Shown here in pieces: positions 29,536 through 38,027 of a stretch of 64,000 bases of DNA. How positions within the stretch are numbered: the stretch's first letter is position 1; every line of letters begins with the position of its first letter. Source of the stretch: Nitrosomonadales bacterium (GTDB taxonomy: Bacteria > Pseudomonadota > Gammaproteobacteria > Burkholderiales > Gallionellaceae); contig JACRED010000034.1 in the NCBI GenBank assembly GCA_016218415.1, forward strand, positions 1 to 64,000. Direction: 5' to 3'. The notes beneath the pieces are model-generated. The model was not told the DNA's origin and did not search any database. It saw only the letters and a list, made by a program, of their open reading frames with translations. A program made the position numbers and the translations under genes.

Positions 29536-29901
29536 ATGGCGAATTCAAAATACATCGCTGGATTGTTGGGCCCTGCTATCGTCGCGATCACTGCTTCGGA
29601 AACGGTGAATATCCATATCTGGGCCGGCAACACGGCTGCGGGTGTTCATCTCAATGGCGCGATACTGTTCGTTGTCAGCCTTGCGATCATTCGGGTGCAC
29701 AATCTCTGGGTACGCGGCTGGCCGGTTCTGGTGACGCTCTCGGGCTGGTTCTTCATGTTCCTGGGCCTGTTCAGGATGTTCTTTCCGGAGCTGCAACTCG
29801 AAGGCGCCAAACACACTTCCAGCATAAGCGCTGGCACGATGTTGTTTCTTGCGGCGGGCCTTTACCTGACCTACAAAGCCTATGGCCGGGAGAAGGATTG
29901 A
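29536..29901 (+). CDS. Small integral membrane protein
   Basis: 121 residues with about four hydrophobic helices (residues 6-25, 40-56, 62-84, 96-114) and a short basic C-terminus. GGCGGGGAG-type purine-rich sequence precedes the ATG. It resembles small uncharacterised membrane proteins of proteobacteria, but I cannot name a family. Function unknown. Confidence 0.8.
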   Translation: MANSKYIAGLLGPAIVAITASETVNIHIWAGNTAAGVHLNGAILFVVSLAIIRVHNLWVRGWPVLVTLSGWFFMFLGLFRMFFPELQLEGAKHTSSISAGTMLFLAAGLYLTYKAYGREKD

Positions 29902-30085
29902 TCCGGGCAATTCTTTTTGATGATAGTTGCAGGGTGCGGTTTTTTGCCCCCATCCCGAGTTCAGTTCAACGGTCAATTCGAGCGCCGCCCGAAGGGGTGG
30001 TTTTATTTTTCGGCAGCGGCTGCTATTGTGTGCCGCAACCGTCATCTGCGGTACTGTCCGGCCGCAACTCATTTGGAGGGTTACC

Positions 30086-30472
30086 ATGTTTTCTCCTGTC
30101 AGCATCCCCTTTGGGGCGAAAATGCTTTTCAATACGGCCACCATCAGACCCGATGTGGATTTCGAGGATGTCGAGCTGGCGCTGGGCGAGATGTGCAATG
30201 TGGTGAAAGATACTTACGGCGGAGAAAAAGGCGGATTCATCGCCGGTCAGGTTTTTCGGTTCTCCGGTTTTGTTTCCGACGAGGGGTCGTTGAGCGCTTC
30301 CAGGACAGCGGAAAAGCATATTGCGATCGTGACCTACTGGGCGTCTTTTGAGCAGCATGAGAAATCCCATGCAGACACGGTGTTCAGGGAGAAATTCGCG
30401 GCCCTGGGCAAACTGTGTCTGGAAACCAGGGAGTTGGGTTACGACATGCTGTGGCAGGGTGTGCCGGAATAA
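30086..30472 (+). CDS. Conserved hypothetical protein (128 aa)
   Basis: A soluble protein of 128 residues. TTGGAGGG lies six bases before the ATG. The segments IAIVTYWASFEQHEKSHAD and FREKFAALGKL resemble the strand-helix pattern of dimeric alpha/beta-barrel (ABM-like) proteins, where a small ligand or heme may bind between strands, but this is a weak structural guess. It lies between a membrane protein gene and the TraB/GumN gene, with own spacing on both sides. Confidence 0.78.
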   Translation: MFSPVSIPFGAKMLFNTATIRPDVDFEDVELALGEMCNVVKDTYGGEKGGFIAGQVFRFSGFVSDEGSLSASRTAEKHIAIVTYWASFEQHEKSHADTVFREKFAALGKLCLETRELGYDMLWQGVPE

Positions 30473-30611
30473 TCAGGGATGAGTCGCGGGCATGACACGG
30501 TTCCAGGGCAGCAGCGCCATCGCGGACGGCACACATTTCCGGGGCGGGATCACAGCCGCCATGCACACTGGATCCGCAAGCAATTGCGAACTTCATCAGG
30601 GTTATAACAAC

Positions 30612-31568
30612 ATGCGGAATCCCTTTCGTTACGCCCTTTTCGTTTTTCTGGTTTTACTGCCGGCCTTTGCCTGCGCCGAAGCGCTTTGTCCGCCCGCCTC
30701 CGTGGATCAGCCCTCCCCCGAGTCGATGCGCGAGCTGATGAGCAAGGCGCACGACCGCGGTTTTTTGTGGCGCATCAGCAAGGGCGGGCGCACCTCCTAT
30801 CTCTACGGCACGATCCATGTGGCAAAGCCGGAATGGCTGTTCCTCGGCCCGGGAGTGATGGGTGCATTGCGCGCTGCGGATACCGTCGCGCTTGAGCTCG
30901 ACATGGCGGACGAGAATATCCGGCAGCGTATCTCTCAGGGGGCGGCGGCCATGCATGGCGAGGTGTTGCCGGCGCAATTGGCGCTGCGCTTGCAGCATCA
31001 GGCAGAGGCGGTGTGCGTGCCGTATGCATCCATCGCCAGTCTGATTCCGGAGTTCCAGGTCACGTCGTTGTCGGCGTTTGTGGCCCGCTGGGAAGGGCTG
31101 GATACTTCGTATGCGATCGATAGTGTGGTGGGCGGGATAGGACACGGCATAGCCAAGCAGGTGGTGTCGCTGGAGACACCCGAATTGCAGTTGCGGATGT
31201 TGCAGATGAGCAGCCGGCAGAAAACCCTCCTGTTCGTCGAGGAGGGGCTGGATGATCTGGAAACGGGGCGCGCCCGCACCATGCTGCGCCGTTCCGCGCA
31301 GATATGGGCGGAAACCGATTACGACGGGATGGCACGCTTTGGGGAGTGGTGCGAGTGCATGGATACCGAGTTGGACCGCGAGGTGATGGGACGGTTGCTG
31401 GACGAGCGCAACCCCGCGCTGTCAGAAAGTATCGACGCGCTGCACACCAGCGGCAAACAGGTGTTCGCCGCAGTCGGCAGCCTGCACATGTTCGGGGCGA
31501 TGGGCTTGCCCGCGCTGATGGAGAAGCGCGGTTATCGGGTGCAACGGGTGGATTTCGACAAACGGTGA
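30612..31568 (+). CDS. TraB/GumN family protein, exported
   Basis: 318 residues. Signal peptide (about residues 1-22, ending FACA-EA). TraB/GumN landmarks are SYLYGTIHVAKPEW near the N-terminus, TVALELDM, and the C-terminal FAAVGSLHMFGAMGLPALMEKRGYRV. The paired GTIH and GSLH histidines are the conserved putative metal-binding residues of this family, which is related to the Tiki/EreA-type metallopeptidase-like fold. Substrate unknown. The start is the ATG giving a proper signal peptide; the upstream 120 bases of open frame lack one. Confidence 0.9.
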   Translation: MRNPFRYALFVFLVLLPAFACAEALCPPASVDQPSPESMRELMSKAHDRGFLWRISKGGRTSYLYGTIHVAKPEWLFLGPGVMGALRAADTVALELDMADENIRQRISQGAAAMHGEVLPAQLALRLQHQAEAVCVPYASIASLIPEFQVTSLSAFVARWEGLDTSYAIDSVVGGIGHGIAKQVVSLETPELQLRMLQMSSRQKTLLFVEEGLDDLETGRARTMLRRSAQIWAETDYDGMARFGEWCECMDTELDREVMGRLLDERNPALSESIDALHTSGKQVFAAVGSLHMFGAMGLPALMEKRGYRVQRVDFDKR

Positions 31569-31686
31569 CGATGACCGTGTTTGGCGTGTGATGCCTGAAA
31601 TAAAACGGTATTATTCTGCACGTTTTGAATGAATTACAAAAATCGCACACAGGTTAAAGCCTGTACAGGTTTGATTCGGGGGGGGT

Positions 31687-32691
31687 ATGGGTAACGAAAT
31701 AATGCAATGTCCTATTCCGGAGAACGAGGCTCAGCGGCTAGAGGCAGTCCGTTCTTACGAAATACTCGATTCTTCGCCTGAAGTGGATTTCGACGCGTTG
31801 ACGCGCGTGGCCGCTTTCGCCTTTGACGCGCCTGCGGCGGTGGTGGGCCTGATGGATTCGGATCGTCTATGGTTCAAGTCCCATTTCGGGTTGGACGTGC
31901 CGCAGTTGGATCGCCAGATCGCCTTCTGTGCCCATGCCGTGATGAAGCCAAATGAGCTGCTGGTCATAGAGGATCTGGCTGAGGACACGCGTTTCAGTAG
32001 AAATCCGCTGGTGGTTAATGCGCCCAACCTGCGTTTTTATGCGGGTGCGCCATTGGTCGATCATAAGGGATACGCGCTCGGTACGATTGCGGTGGTGGAT
32101 GTCAAGCCGCGCAAATTTAGCGAGACTCAGCGGCACGTATTGCGGGATCTTTCCAAGCTGGTGATGACGGCATTGGATAACCGCCGCCGCGCATTGCTGC
32201 TTTCACGGATGGCGCGGACCGACCATCTGACCGGACTGGCGAACCGCGCGGATTTCGATGATGTCCTGAGCTCGCAGATGGCGCATACGGCACGGACAGG
32301 CGAGACTTTTGCGCTGCTCTATATGGATCTGGATGGTTTTAAGATGGCCAATGACCATTTCGGGCACGCGACTGGCGACGAGGTGTTGCGCGAGGTGGCA
32401 CGCCGCTTGTCGCAGCAGGTTCGGGAACAGGATGCGCTGGCACGCATCGGCGGTGACGAATTCGGCGTGGTGATCCGCGGGGGTACGCTGGAATCCGCAC
32501 AGATGCTAGCCAAACGCATTGACCATGCGGTTTCCGCACCCATTGGCATTCCAGGCGGCGGACAGGTAAGTATCGGTATTTCGATCGGCATTGCCACCTA
32601 CTGCGATTCCAGCGAGCCTCATCTGGCTTTGCTTGAACGTGCGGATCGAGAACTTTACCAGGCCAAGCGGGTGAAGCGCGAACGTAACTGA
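31687..32691 (+). CDS. GAF-GGDEF diguanylate cyclase
   Basis: 334 residues. A GAF sensor domain (about 20-165; CAHAVMKPNELLVIEDL and FYAGAPLVDHKGYALGTIAVVD are typical) precedes a GGDEF domain (about 175-330). The active-site GGDEF is intact (255-259) and the product-inhibition site RxxD is present (REQD, 246-249) exactly five residues before it, so it should make c-di-GMP and be feedback-inhibited. There is no membrane segment. The GAF ligand is unknown. It ends two bases before the pepD start codon. c-di-GMP commonly controls exopolysaccharide such as the locus at 47-63 kb. Confidence 0.94.
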   Translation: MGNEIMQCPIPENEAQRLEAVRSYEILDSSPEVDFDALTRVAAFAFDAPAAVVGLMDSDRLWFKSHFGLDVPQLDRQIAFCAHAVMKPNELLVIEDLAEDTRFSRNPLVVNAPNLRFYAGAPLVDHKGYALGTIAVVDVKPRKFSETQRHVLRDLSKLVMTALDNRRRALLLSRMARTDHLTGLANRADFDDVLSSQMAHTARTGETFALLYMDLDGFKMANDHFGHATGDEVLREVARRLSQQVREQDALARIGGDEFGVVIRGGTLESAQMLAKRIDHAVSAPIGIPGGGQVSIGISIGIATYCDSSEPHLALLERADRELYQAKRVKRERN

Positions 32692-32693
32692 AA

Positions 32694-34163
32694 GTGCCGG
32701 AAACTTTGGAAAGCCTGCAACCGCGCCCGGTCTGGGCGCACTTCGCCGCACTGTGCGCGATACCGCGTCCCTCGCTGCGCGAGGCGGCGCTGATCGAACA
32801 TCTGACCGGATGGGCAGAGGCACGCGGCATCACCGCCGTGATCGATGGCGCGGGCAACCTGATCCTGAAGAAGCCTGCCAGTCCCGGCTGCGAAGCGATG
32901 CCCGGCGTGATCATGCAAGGCCATCTCGATATGGTGTGCCAGGCCAACACGGGCACGCAGCACGATTTCGAGCGCGATCCGATCAACGCTGTGGTGCGCG
33001 ACGGCTGGGTGGTGGCGGAGAACACCACACTGGGCGCGGACAACGGCATCGGCGTGGCGCTCGCGCTGGCCGTGCTGGCAGAGCCGGGCCTGATCCATCC
33101 GCCGCTGGAAGTGCTGCTCACCGTCAACGAGGAATGCGGCATGGACGGCGCGCGCGGACTGTCGCCAGGCACCTTGCAGGGCAAGACGCTGATCAATCTC
33201 GACACCGAGGAGTGGGGGCATTTCTATCTGGGTTGCGCGGGCGGGGTGGATGTGGAGGTGCGCCACGATTGCGAACAGGAAGCTGTGCCGCCGGACTATG
33301 CGTTGTTGCGTTTTGAAGTGAGCGGGTTGCGCGGCGGGCATTCCGGCATCGACATCCATCTCGGGCGCGGCAATGCGATCAAGCTGCTGGCGGAGGCGCT
33401 GCGCGATCTGTCCGCGCATACCGATGTGCGCCTGGTCGAGATGAAAGGCGGCACGGCGCGCAACGCGATCCCGCGCGAGGCCTATGCCGTGTGCGCGCTG
33501 CACGAAGATGTGGCGTCGAATATCGACGAGTGGGTGCGGCACAGGCATGAGGCATGGCGTGCGCGGTTCGCGTCGTCAGAGGCTGACGTGTCGTTCGTGT
33601 GCAGGCATGACGACGCGCCGCCCGGTACAGCTATCGCACACACAGGGCAGCAACACCTGCTCGCTTTCCTCGATATCGCTGCAAACGGTGTCGCGCGCGT
33701 CAGCGAGGATTTTCCCGGCGTGACGGACACCTCCAGCAACCTCGGCGTGGTCGCGCTCGAGCGGGGCGAGTTCAAGGCGACGTTCAAGGTGCGCTCGCTG
33801 CATGATGCGCGCGCCGATGCGCTGGCCGACAAGCTGGTCTCTTTTGCCGACAGTTACACCTTGCGTGCCTGGAAGGACGGCGCGTATCCGGGCTGGACGC
33901 CGAATCCGTCATCGCCTTTGCTGGACCTGTGCCAGCAGGTGTACACCGCGCAATTCGGCCAGCCCGCATCGTTGCAGGTGATACATGCCGGGCTGGAATG
34001 CGGCCTGCTCGCCGCAAGCCATCCGCATCTGGACATGATCTCGTTCGGCCCCGACATCCGCGGCGCGCATGCGCCCGGCGAGCGCGTCGAAATGGAATCC
34101 GTGGGGCGCTGCTGGACTTTGCTCAAGGCGGTGTTGCGGGAGTTGGCGCGACGCTCGCCATGA
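32694..34163 (+). CDS. pepD: Aminoacyl-histidine dipeptidase PepD (M20 family)
   Basis: A cytosolic zinc dipeptidase of the PepD/carnosinase type, 489 residues, the expected length. Metal and catalytic motifs: MQGHLDMVCQ (His, Asp), LGADNGIG (Asp), LTVNEECGMDGA (Glu pair), INLDTEEWG, SGLRGGHSGIDI and the late HAGLECGLL. The start is a GTG two bases after the diguanylate cyclase stop, with no clear ribosome binding site. Its stop overlaps the next gene (ATGA). Confidence 0.95.
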   Translation: MPETLESLQPRPVWAHFAALCAIPRPSLREAALIEHLTGWAEARGITAVIDGAGNLILKKPASPGCEAMPGVIMQGHLDMVCQANTGTQHDFERDPINAVVRDGWVVAENTTLGADNGIGVALALAVLAEPGLIHPPLEVLLTVNEECGMDGARGLSPGTLQGKTLINLDTEEWGHFYLGCAGGVDVEVRHDCEQEAVPPDYALLRFEVSGLRGGHSGIDIHLGRGNAIKLLAEALRDLSAHTDVRLVEMKGGTARNAIPREAYAVCALHEDVASNIDEWVRHRHEAWRARFASSEADVSFVCRHDDAPPGTAIAHTGQQHLLAFLDIAANGVARVSEDFPGVTDTSSNLGVVALERGEFKATFKVRSLHDARADALADKLVSFADSYTLRAWKDGAYPGWTPNPSSPLLDLCQQVYTAQFGQPASLQVIHAGLECGLLAASHPHLDMISFGPDIRGAHAPGERVEMESVGRCWTLLKAVLRELARRSP

Positions 34164-34501
34164 TCCGACTCGGGCTGTCATTGCATGCCTGGGGCACGCC
34201 CGATTTCGCGGATGTGTTCAAGCGGGAAGTCGCGCAGCACGCCGCGCAATTGCCGTTGCAACGCGGGCTTGCCATGGGCAGCCATGTCCTCGATACGCCC
34301 GTCAGCGTGGCAATCAACAGCATCACGGAGCTGAACGGGGTGATCCGGATCAGGGCGGGGATATTTTTCCAGAGCGTGATCGCCGGGTGCAGTTGCGCCG
34401 ACGATCCCACGCCCGTCAGCGAGATCAACGAGTACTGCGAGATGTGCCTGGACATCGACAAAGCCACCGCCGCCACGACAGTTGCGCTGGTCACGGAATG
34501 A
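34160..34501 (+). CDS. Small hypothetical protein coupled to pepD
   Basis: 113 residues, soluble. The ATG overlaps the pepD stop (ATGA). A compact sequence with four cysteines at CSCAD and CEMC near the C-terminus, which could bind a metal or be oxidised. I recognise no family. Translational coupling supports it being a real gene; the open frame in this phase also continues upstream inside pepD without a start context. Confidence 0.65.
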   Translation: MIRLGLSLHAWGTPDFADVFKREVAQHAAQLPLQRGLAMGSHVLDTPVSVAINSITELNGVIRIRAGIFFQSVIAGCSCADDPTPVSEINEYCEMCLDIDKATAATTVALVTE

Positions 34502-34598
34502 CTGGTTGATGCAGCCGACTTCCTTATTGGTCGAATGGGGATTATCCGGTAGTATTCGCCGCGCATGGGGGCTTGGACAAACGATAAGGGGGGAGTCT

Positions 34599-35237
34599 AT
34601 GATCTGCAGTCGAATCAACGTTTCAGCCGTTTTGGTCATCATGTTGCTAACAGCCACTGCAGTTTTCGCCGCCGACAGCGCGTCGGACATCAAGTTGCGC
34701 ATGGGCAAGGGCGACCCGGTCAACGGCAAGATCAAGGTGGCAATGTGCCGCAGCTGTCATGGCGAGGATGGCAACGGTACCTCGGCGGACTTCCCCAAAC
34801 TTTCCGGGCAATATGCCGAATATATCCAGAAACAGCTTTACGATTTCAGGTCAGGCGCCCGCAAGAATCCGATCATGGCGGCAATGGCGGCATCTATCGC
34901 GACCGAGCAGGACATTGTCGATCTCTCGGCCTATTTTGCCAGCCTGAACAAGATGAGCGGGGACAAGCCGGTCGCCAACAAAGCGGGCGAAGCAAGGTTT
35001 TTGTCGCTGGCCAATGGCTGCGTGAGTTGCCACGGGGATAATGGCAAGGGATTGGCGCCGGACATATCCCATGCGCCGGTGATCGGCGGGCAGTACAAGG
35101 AATATCTGGTCAGGCAGATGAAGAGTTTCAGAAAAGGCACGCGCAAGAACGATCCGGGCGGCATCATGGGTACGCTGACCAGCGAGATGACGGACGAGGA
35201 GATTGAGAATGTTGCGAGTTATGTTTCCGGGTTGTGA
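34599..35237 (+). CDS. Diheme cytochrome c (cytochrome c4-like)
   Basis: 212 residues. Signal peptide (about 1-24, AVFA-AD). Two class I cytochrome c domains with heme sites CRSCHG (Cys50, Cys53, His54) and CVSCHG (Cys141, Cys144, His145) and downstream Met residues as possible sixth ligands (KNPIMAAMA; GIMGTL). This c4-like pattern marks a periplasmic electron carrier to terminal oxidases, or in iron oxidisers part of the Fe(II) electron route. The GGGGGGAG before the ATG is a ribosome binding site. Confidence 0.93.
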   Translation: MICSRINVSAVLVIMLLTATAVFAADSASDIKLRMGKGDPVNGKIKVAMCRSCHGEDGNGTSADFPKLSGQYAEYIQKQLYDFRSGARKNPIMAAMAASIATEQDIVDLSAYFASLNKMSGDKPVANKAGEARFLSLANGCVSCHGDNGKGLAPDISHAPVIGGQYKEYLVRQMKSFRKGTRKNDPGGIMGTLTSEMTDEEIENVASYVSGL

Positions 35238-35295
35238 CGCGGTCGTGGAACGTCCCTGTTGCTTTGCTGGCTGACCCTGTAAAAACGGATCGAAC

Positions 35296-36240
35296 GTGAC
35301 CAAAAAGAAGAAGACCTTGTATGAAATCCTGGAAGTCCCGCAGGATGCGACGCTTGCCGAAATACAGGCATCGCACCGGCGCCTGACCGAGAAAATACAA
35401 TCCTCCGGTTTGAAACGCGAGGATGTCGATTTCAAACTGAAGGTCATCAACGTCGCGTTGCAGACGCTCTCTGACCGGAGGTCGCGGGACGCTTATGACG
35501 CGCAAATCGCATCGATTCAAGTGCCCGCCTTGATTCCCCACGACCATGCGCTTGTTCCGTCACCGCGCGCCGATTCGATGGCGTTGCAGGCCGAGGCGAT
35601 GTCGCTGAAGGCTGAGGCCGTATCGCTCAAAGCGGAAGCAGTATCGCTCAAGGCCGAGGCCATGTCGCTCAAGATGAGCGTCCCGCCTTATGGAGCCGGT
35701 GCGGAACCCGGCGGTAATCAATCGGGGCTTAAAAAGTGGGCATCACTCTTCGGGGGGCTGGCGCCGCCGGTGAGGAAGGGCATAGTCATGGTGGCCAGCA
35801 TGATCGCGATGCTCGCGGTTTTTCAAATGTTCTTCGTGGTGTTTGCCAATCGCCAGATCGTGGAAGCGGCCAGGGTAGAGGACAAGGCGAGCGAAAAGGT
35901 GATCATCCAGGAGTTTTATCAAACCTACGGTGTGCGGGTAAACAGCGCGGCGGAAGCGCAGCTGCTCGAGGCCGAATACCGTCGCAAGGAGCGTGAGCAG
36001 AGCACTGCGGAACGGGAAAGTCAGCGCAAGGAAGAGGAATATAAACGGTTCGTCGAGGAGTCCAGGCGCATGGGCGAGCAGGTGACCTACGAAAACAACA
36101 CCGCAGAGGAGCGGGCGCGCCATGCAGAGGAGCAGCAGAAACGCAGGGAGGAGCAGGAACGGCTTGAGCGCGAAGCGGCCGAGCGCGAAGCGGAGCAGAG
36201 ATACATCGAAGAGAAGCGCCGGAAAATGGGGCTCGAATAG
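35296..36240 (+). CDS. J-like-domain membrane protein lacking HPD
   Basis: 314 residues. The N-terminus (TLYEILEVPQDATLAEIQASHRR) has the helix pattern of a J domain, but the loop that should read HPD reads EKIQSSG, so DnaK stimulation is unlikely. A linker with four exact 7-residue repeats (AEA-M/V-SLK) follows, then one membrane helix (about 158-180) and a long charged coiled coil rich in Glu, Arg and Lys to the end. The start is a GTG. It is the first gene of a three-gene set with the true J protein at 36663. Function unknown. Confidence 0.82.
   Translation: MTKKKKTLYEILEVPQDATLAEIQASHRRLTEKIQSSGLKREDVDFKLKVINVALQTLSDRRSRDAYDAQIASIQVPALIPHDHALVPSPRADSMALQAEAMSLKAEAVSLKAEAVSLKAEAMSLKMSVPPYGAGAEPGGNQSGLKKWASLFGGLAPPVRKGIVMVASMIAMLAVFQMFFVVFANRQIVEAARVEDKASEKVIIQEFYQTYGVRVNSAAEAQLLEAEYRRKEREQSTAERESQRKEEEYKRFVEESRRMGEQVTYENNTAEERARHAEEQQKRREEQERLEREAAEREAEQRYIEEKRRKMGLE
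35590..35673 (+). repeat. Four tandem 21-bp coding repeats
   Basis: Four units of 21 bp (GCCGAGGCNATGTCGCTCAAG-like) encode heptads AEAMSLK/AEAVSLK in the linker of the J-like protein. The units differ at wobble positions, so the array is not recent, but length variation between strains is likely. Confidence 0.85.
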
Positions 36241-36297
36241 GATGCCGGGCCGGCCCGACCCGTTGGCAATTCCCCCGGATTAGCCGCCGGTCTGGAA

Positions 36298-36666
36298 ATG
36301 GATTATCTCGTCAGGCATATCAAGTGGATCATCGTTGCACTGCTGGTTTCACTGCCGGTATTTTTCTTTGCATACACCAGGCATGGAGCCATCAAGGAAC
36401 GCGATTTTGTCGGCACATGGAAGTCCTCCCGGACCGGGACGCCTGTCCATATGCACGCCAATGGAGAATGGGAAATCAGGACCGAAGAAGGCAGCGTACT
36501 GCAATACGGGGTGTGGCAGTACGCCAACGACTGGATGATCTGGAGTTACAAAACGGGAGGAACGGTCGAGCATGATGCCAATGCGGTGCTATCCGTGCAT
36601 CCCGAAGAATTTCAGGTTCGGGAAAGAGACGGGACGACTACAACCTTCAGATTGATCGGGCGATGA
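36298..36666 (+). CDS. Small single-pass membrane protein
   Basis: 122 residues with one N-terminal membrane helix (about 8-27) and an extracytoplasmic or cytoplasmic beta-rich domain (FVGTWKSSRTGTPVHMHANGEWEIR ... FQVRERDGTTTTFRLIG) recalling lipocalin-like or META-like small barrels, weakly. Its stop overlaps the ATG of the J-domain gene (ATGA), so both belong to one translational unit. Function unknown. Confidence 0.78.
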   Translation: MDYLVRHIKWIIVALLVSLPVFFFAYTRHGAIKERDFVGTWKSSRTGTPVHMHANGEWEIRTEEGSVLQYGVWQYANDWMIWSYKTGGTVEHDANAVLSVHPEEFQVRERDGTTTTFRLIGR

Positions 36667-37553
36667 ATTACTACGAAGTTCTGGAAGTCAGCCCGAAAGC
36701 CAGTCCGGAAGTCATCAAGGCCGCGTATAAAAGCCTGATGCAGCGCTATCATCCGGACAGGAATCCCGGCAACGCCGAGGTCGCGGAGCGTTCCGTGCTG
36801 GTGGGGCAGGCTTATGAGGCGCTTTCCGACCCGGCGCGGCGCGCAGCGTACGACACCGAGTTGAATCGGCAGGCGATTGCCCGGCTGGGCATTTCCCGTG
36901 AGCGGGACGTGCGTGCCGCTGCCCGCAGCGAAGGCAATCATCCTGGCGGGGGCGGATATTCCTGGTTTCCCTGGATGCTGCTCGCCGCGGCCATCATGTC
37001 GGGCTGGTTCGTTCTGACCCAGCAGAAAAGCAATACCGCCGCTCGCGAACCGGAATTGCAGAAGCAGCGTTCGTCTCACGAAAACAATTCCGTTGTTCAG
37101 GGTCAATCCGGCCAGGCAGGTGGCGATGGGAATGCGGAAGCGCTTCAAAAGCGGCCCGGCGAGCAGGTGGTGGATAGAAATGTCCCGATAGCCATCAAGC
37201 TGGCGATCAATTTGAGAGATGCGGATAACCGGCTGGAGAGTTCTGGTCGTGTGCTGTCTGTCCCGAAGCTGGTGGTAAAAGTGGGCACGTACGATGCGGA
37301 CAAGGTCATTCGTTATTTCAACGATAACAGGGAGTCTATCGGCAAGGAATTGTCGGATAGATTGGCTGATGCCGATTATGGAAAACTGGCCAGGGCTGAT
37401 GGCGAGTATTACCTGAAGGACTTCATCCTGGATGCGCTCGGCGAGATGACCGGTACGGACAGGCGCAAGGAATATCCGTCAACCAGCGAGGAGTCGCCGG
37501 GCCGTCACGGGGTGGTGGAGGTTGTGCTGCCCGATTCTTTTGCGGTGCATTGA
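36663..37553 (+). CDS. Membrane-anchored J-domain protein (DnaJ-like co-chaperone)
   Basis: 296 residues. A canonical J domain spans 1-68: YYEVLEVSPKASPEVIKAAYK, the HPD tripeptide at residues 30-32 (YHPDRNPG), and YEALSDPARRAAYD. A membrane helix follows (about 100-117, WFPWMLLAAAIMSGWF). The C-terminal part is unassigned. It should recruit and stimulate DnaK at the membrane. It overlaps the small membrane protein gene and pairs with the HPD-less J-like gene upstream, so the three may form one complex. Confidence 0.88.
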   Translation: MNYYEVLEVSPKASPEVIKAAYKSLMQRYHPDRNPGNAEVAERSVLVGQAYEALSDPARRAAYDTELNRQAIARLGISRERDVRAAARSEGNHPGGGGYSWFPWMLLAAAIMSGWFVLTQQKSNTAAREPELQKQRSSHENNSVVQGQSGQAGGDGNAEALQKRPGEQVVDRNVPIAIKLAINLRDADNRLESSGRVLSVPKLVVKVGTYDADKVIRYFNDNRESIGKELSDRLADADYGKLARADGEYYLKDFILDALGEMTGTDRRKEYPSTSEESPGRHGVVEVVLPDSFAVH

Positions 37554-37588
37554 TACCCCCCCGGAGCCGATTTTTCTGCCTTTATGGA

Positions 37589-37594
37589 TATAAT
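37589..37594 (+). promoter_or_regulatory. Putative -10 box of the PsiF-repeat gene
   Basis: A consensus TATAAT lies 71 bases before the start codon. The matching -35 region is poor, so this is a moderate call. Confidence 0.45.
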
Positions 37595-37664
37595 GCGCGC
37601 CGCCCTGGTCCGGACGGCTGTCCGGATCGTGCAATACATTCCAACATTATCCCAGGAGAACCCC

Positions 37665-37931
37665 ATGCAAAAATTGATCATCGCAGCCCTCGTTACTTTC
37701 TTTACCGTGAACGCAGCTCTTGCAGCCGACGATTGCGCAGCCAGGGCTGCCGAGAAGAAGCTGGCGGGCGCGGCCAAGAACAGCTTCATGAAAAAGTGCG
37801 AGAAGGATGCAGCCGCTGCCGCGCCACAAGCACCTACTTGCGCAGACAAGGCCGCCGAGAAGAAATTGGCGGGCGCGGCCAAGAACAGCTTCGTGAAGAA
37901 GTGCGAGAAGGACGCTGCTGCGGCCAAGTAA
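37665..37931 (+). CDS. PsiF-repeat small periplasmic protein
   Basis: 88 residues. Signal peptide (1-21, AALA-AD), then two near-identical repeats of about 28 residues (CA-x-AAEKKLAGAAKNSF-KKCEKDAAA), each with a conserved pair of cysteines, as in the phosphate-starvation-inducible PsiF family of E. coli. The role is unknown. AGGAGAA lies seven bases before the ATG; an earlier in-frame ATG at 37584 would bury the signal peptide and is rejected. A terminator follows. Confidence 0.88.
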   Translation: MQKLIIAALVTFFTVNAALAADDCAARAAEKKLAGAAKNSFMKKCEKDAAAAAPQAPTCADKAAEKKLAGAAKNSFVKKCEKDAAAAK

Positions 37932-37951
37932 GCCGTCGGATTTTCAACGGG

Positions 37952-37983
37952 CGGGCAGGGCGCAGGTCCTGCCCGTTTTGTTT
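37952..37983 (+). terminator. Rho-independent terminator of the PsiF-repeat gene
   Basis: CGGGCAGG / CCTGCCCG, an 8-bp stem with an 8-base loop, followed by TTTTGTTTC. It lies 20 bases after the stop codon. Confidence 0.85.
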
Positions 37984-38027
37984 CGGGTCAATATAAGTTG
38001 ATGGGGTGAGTCCGGAACATAGCGCGT

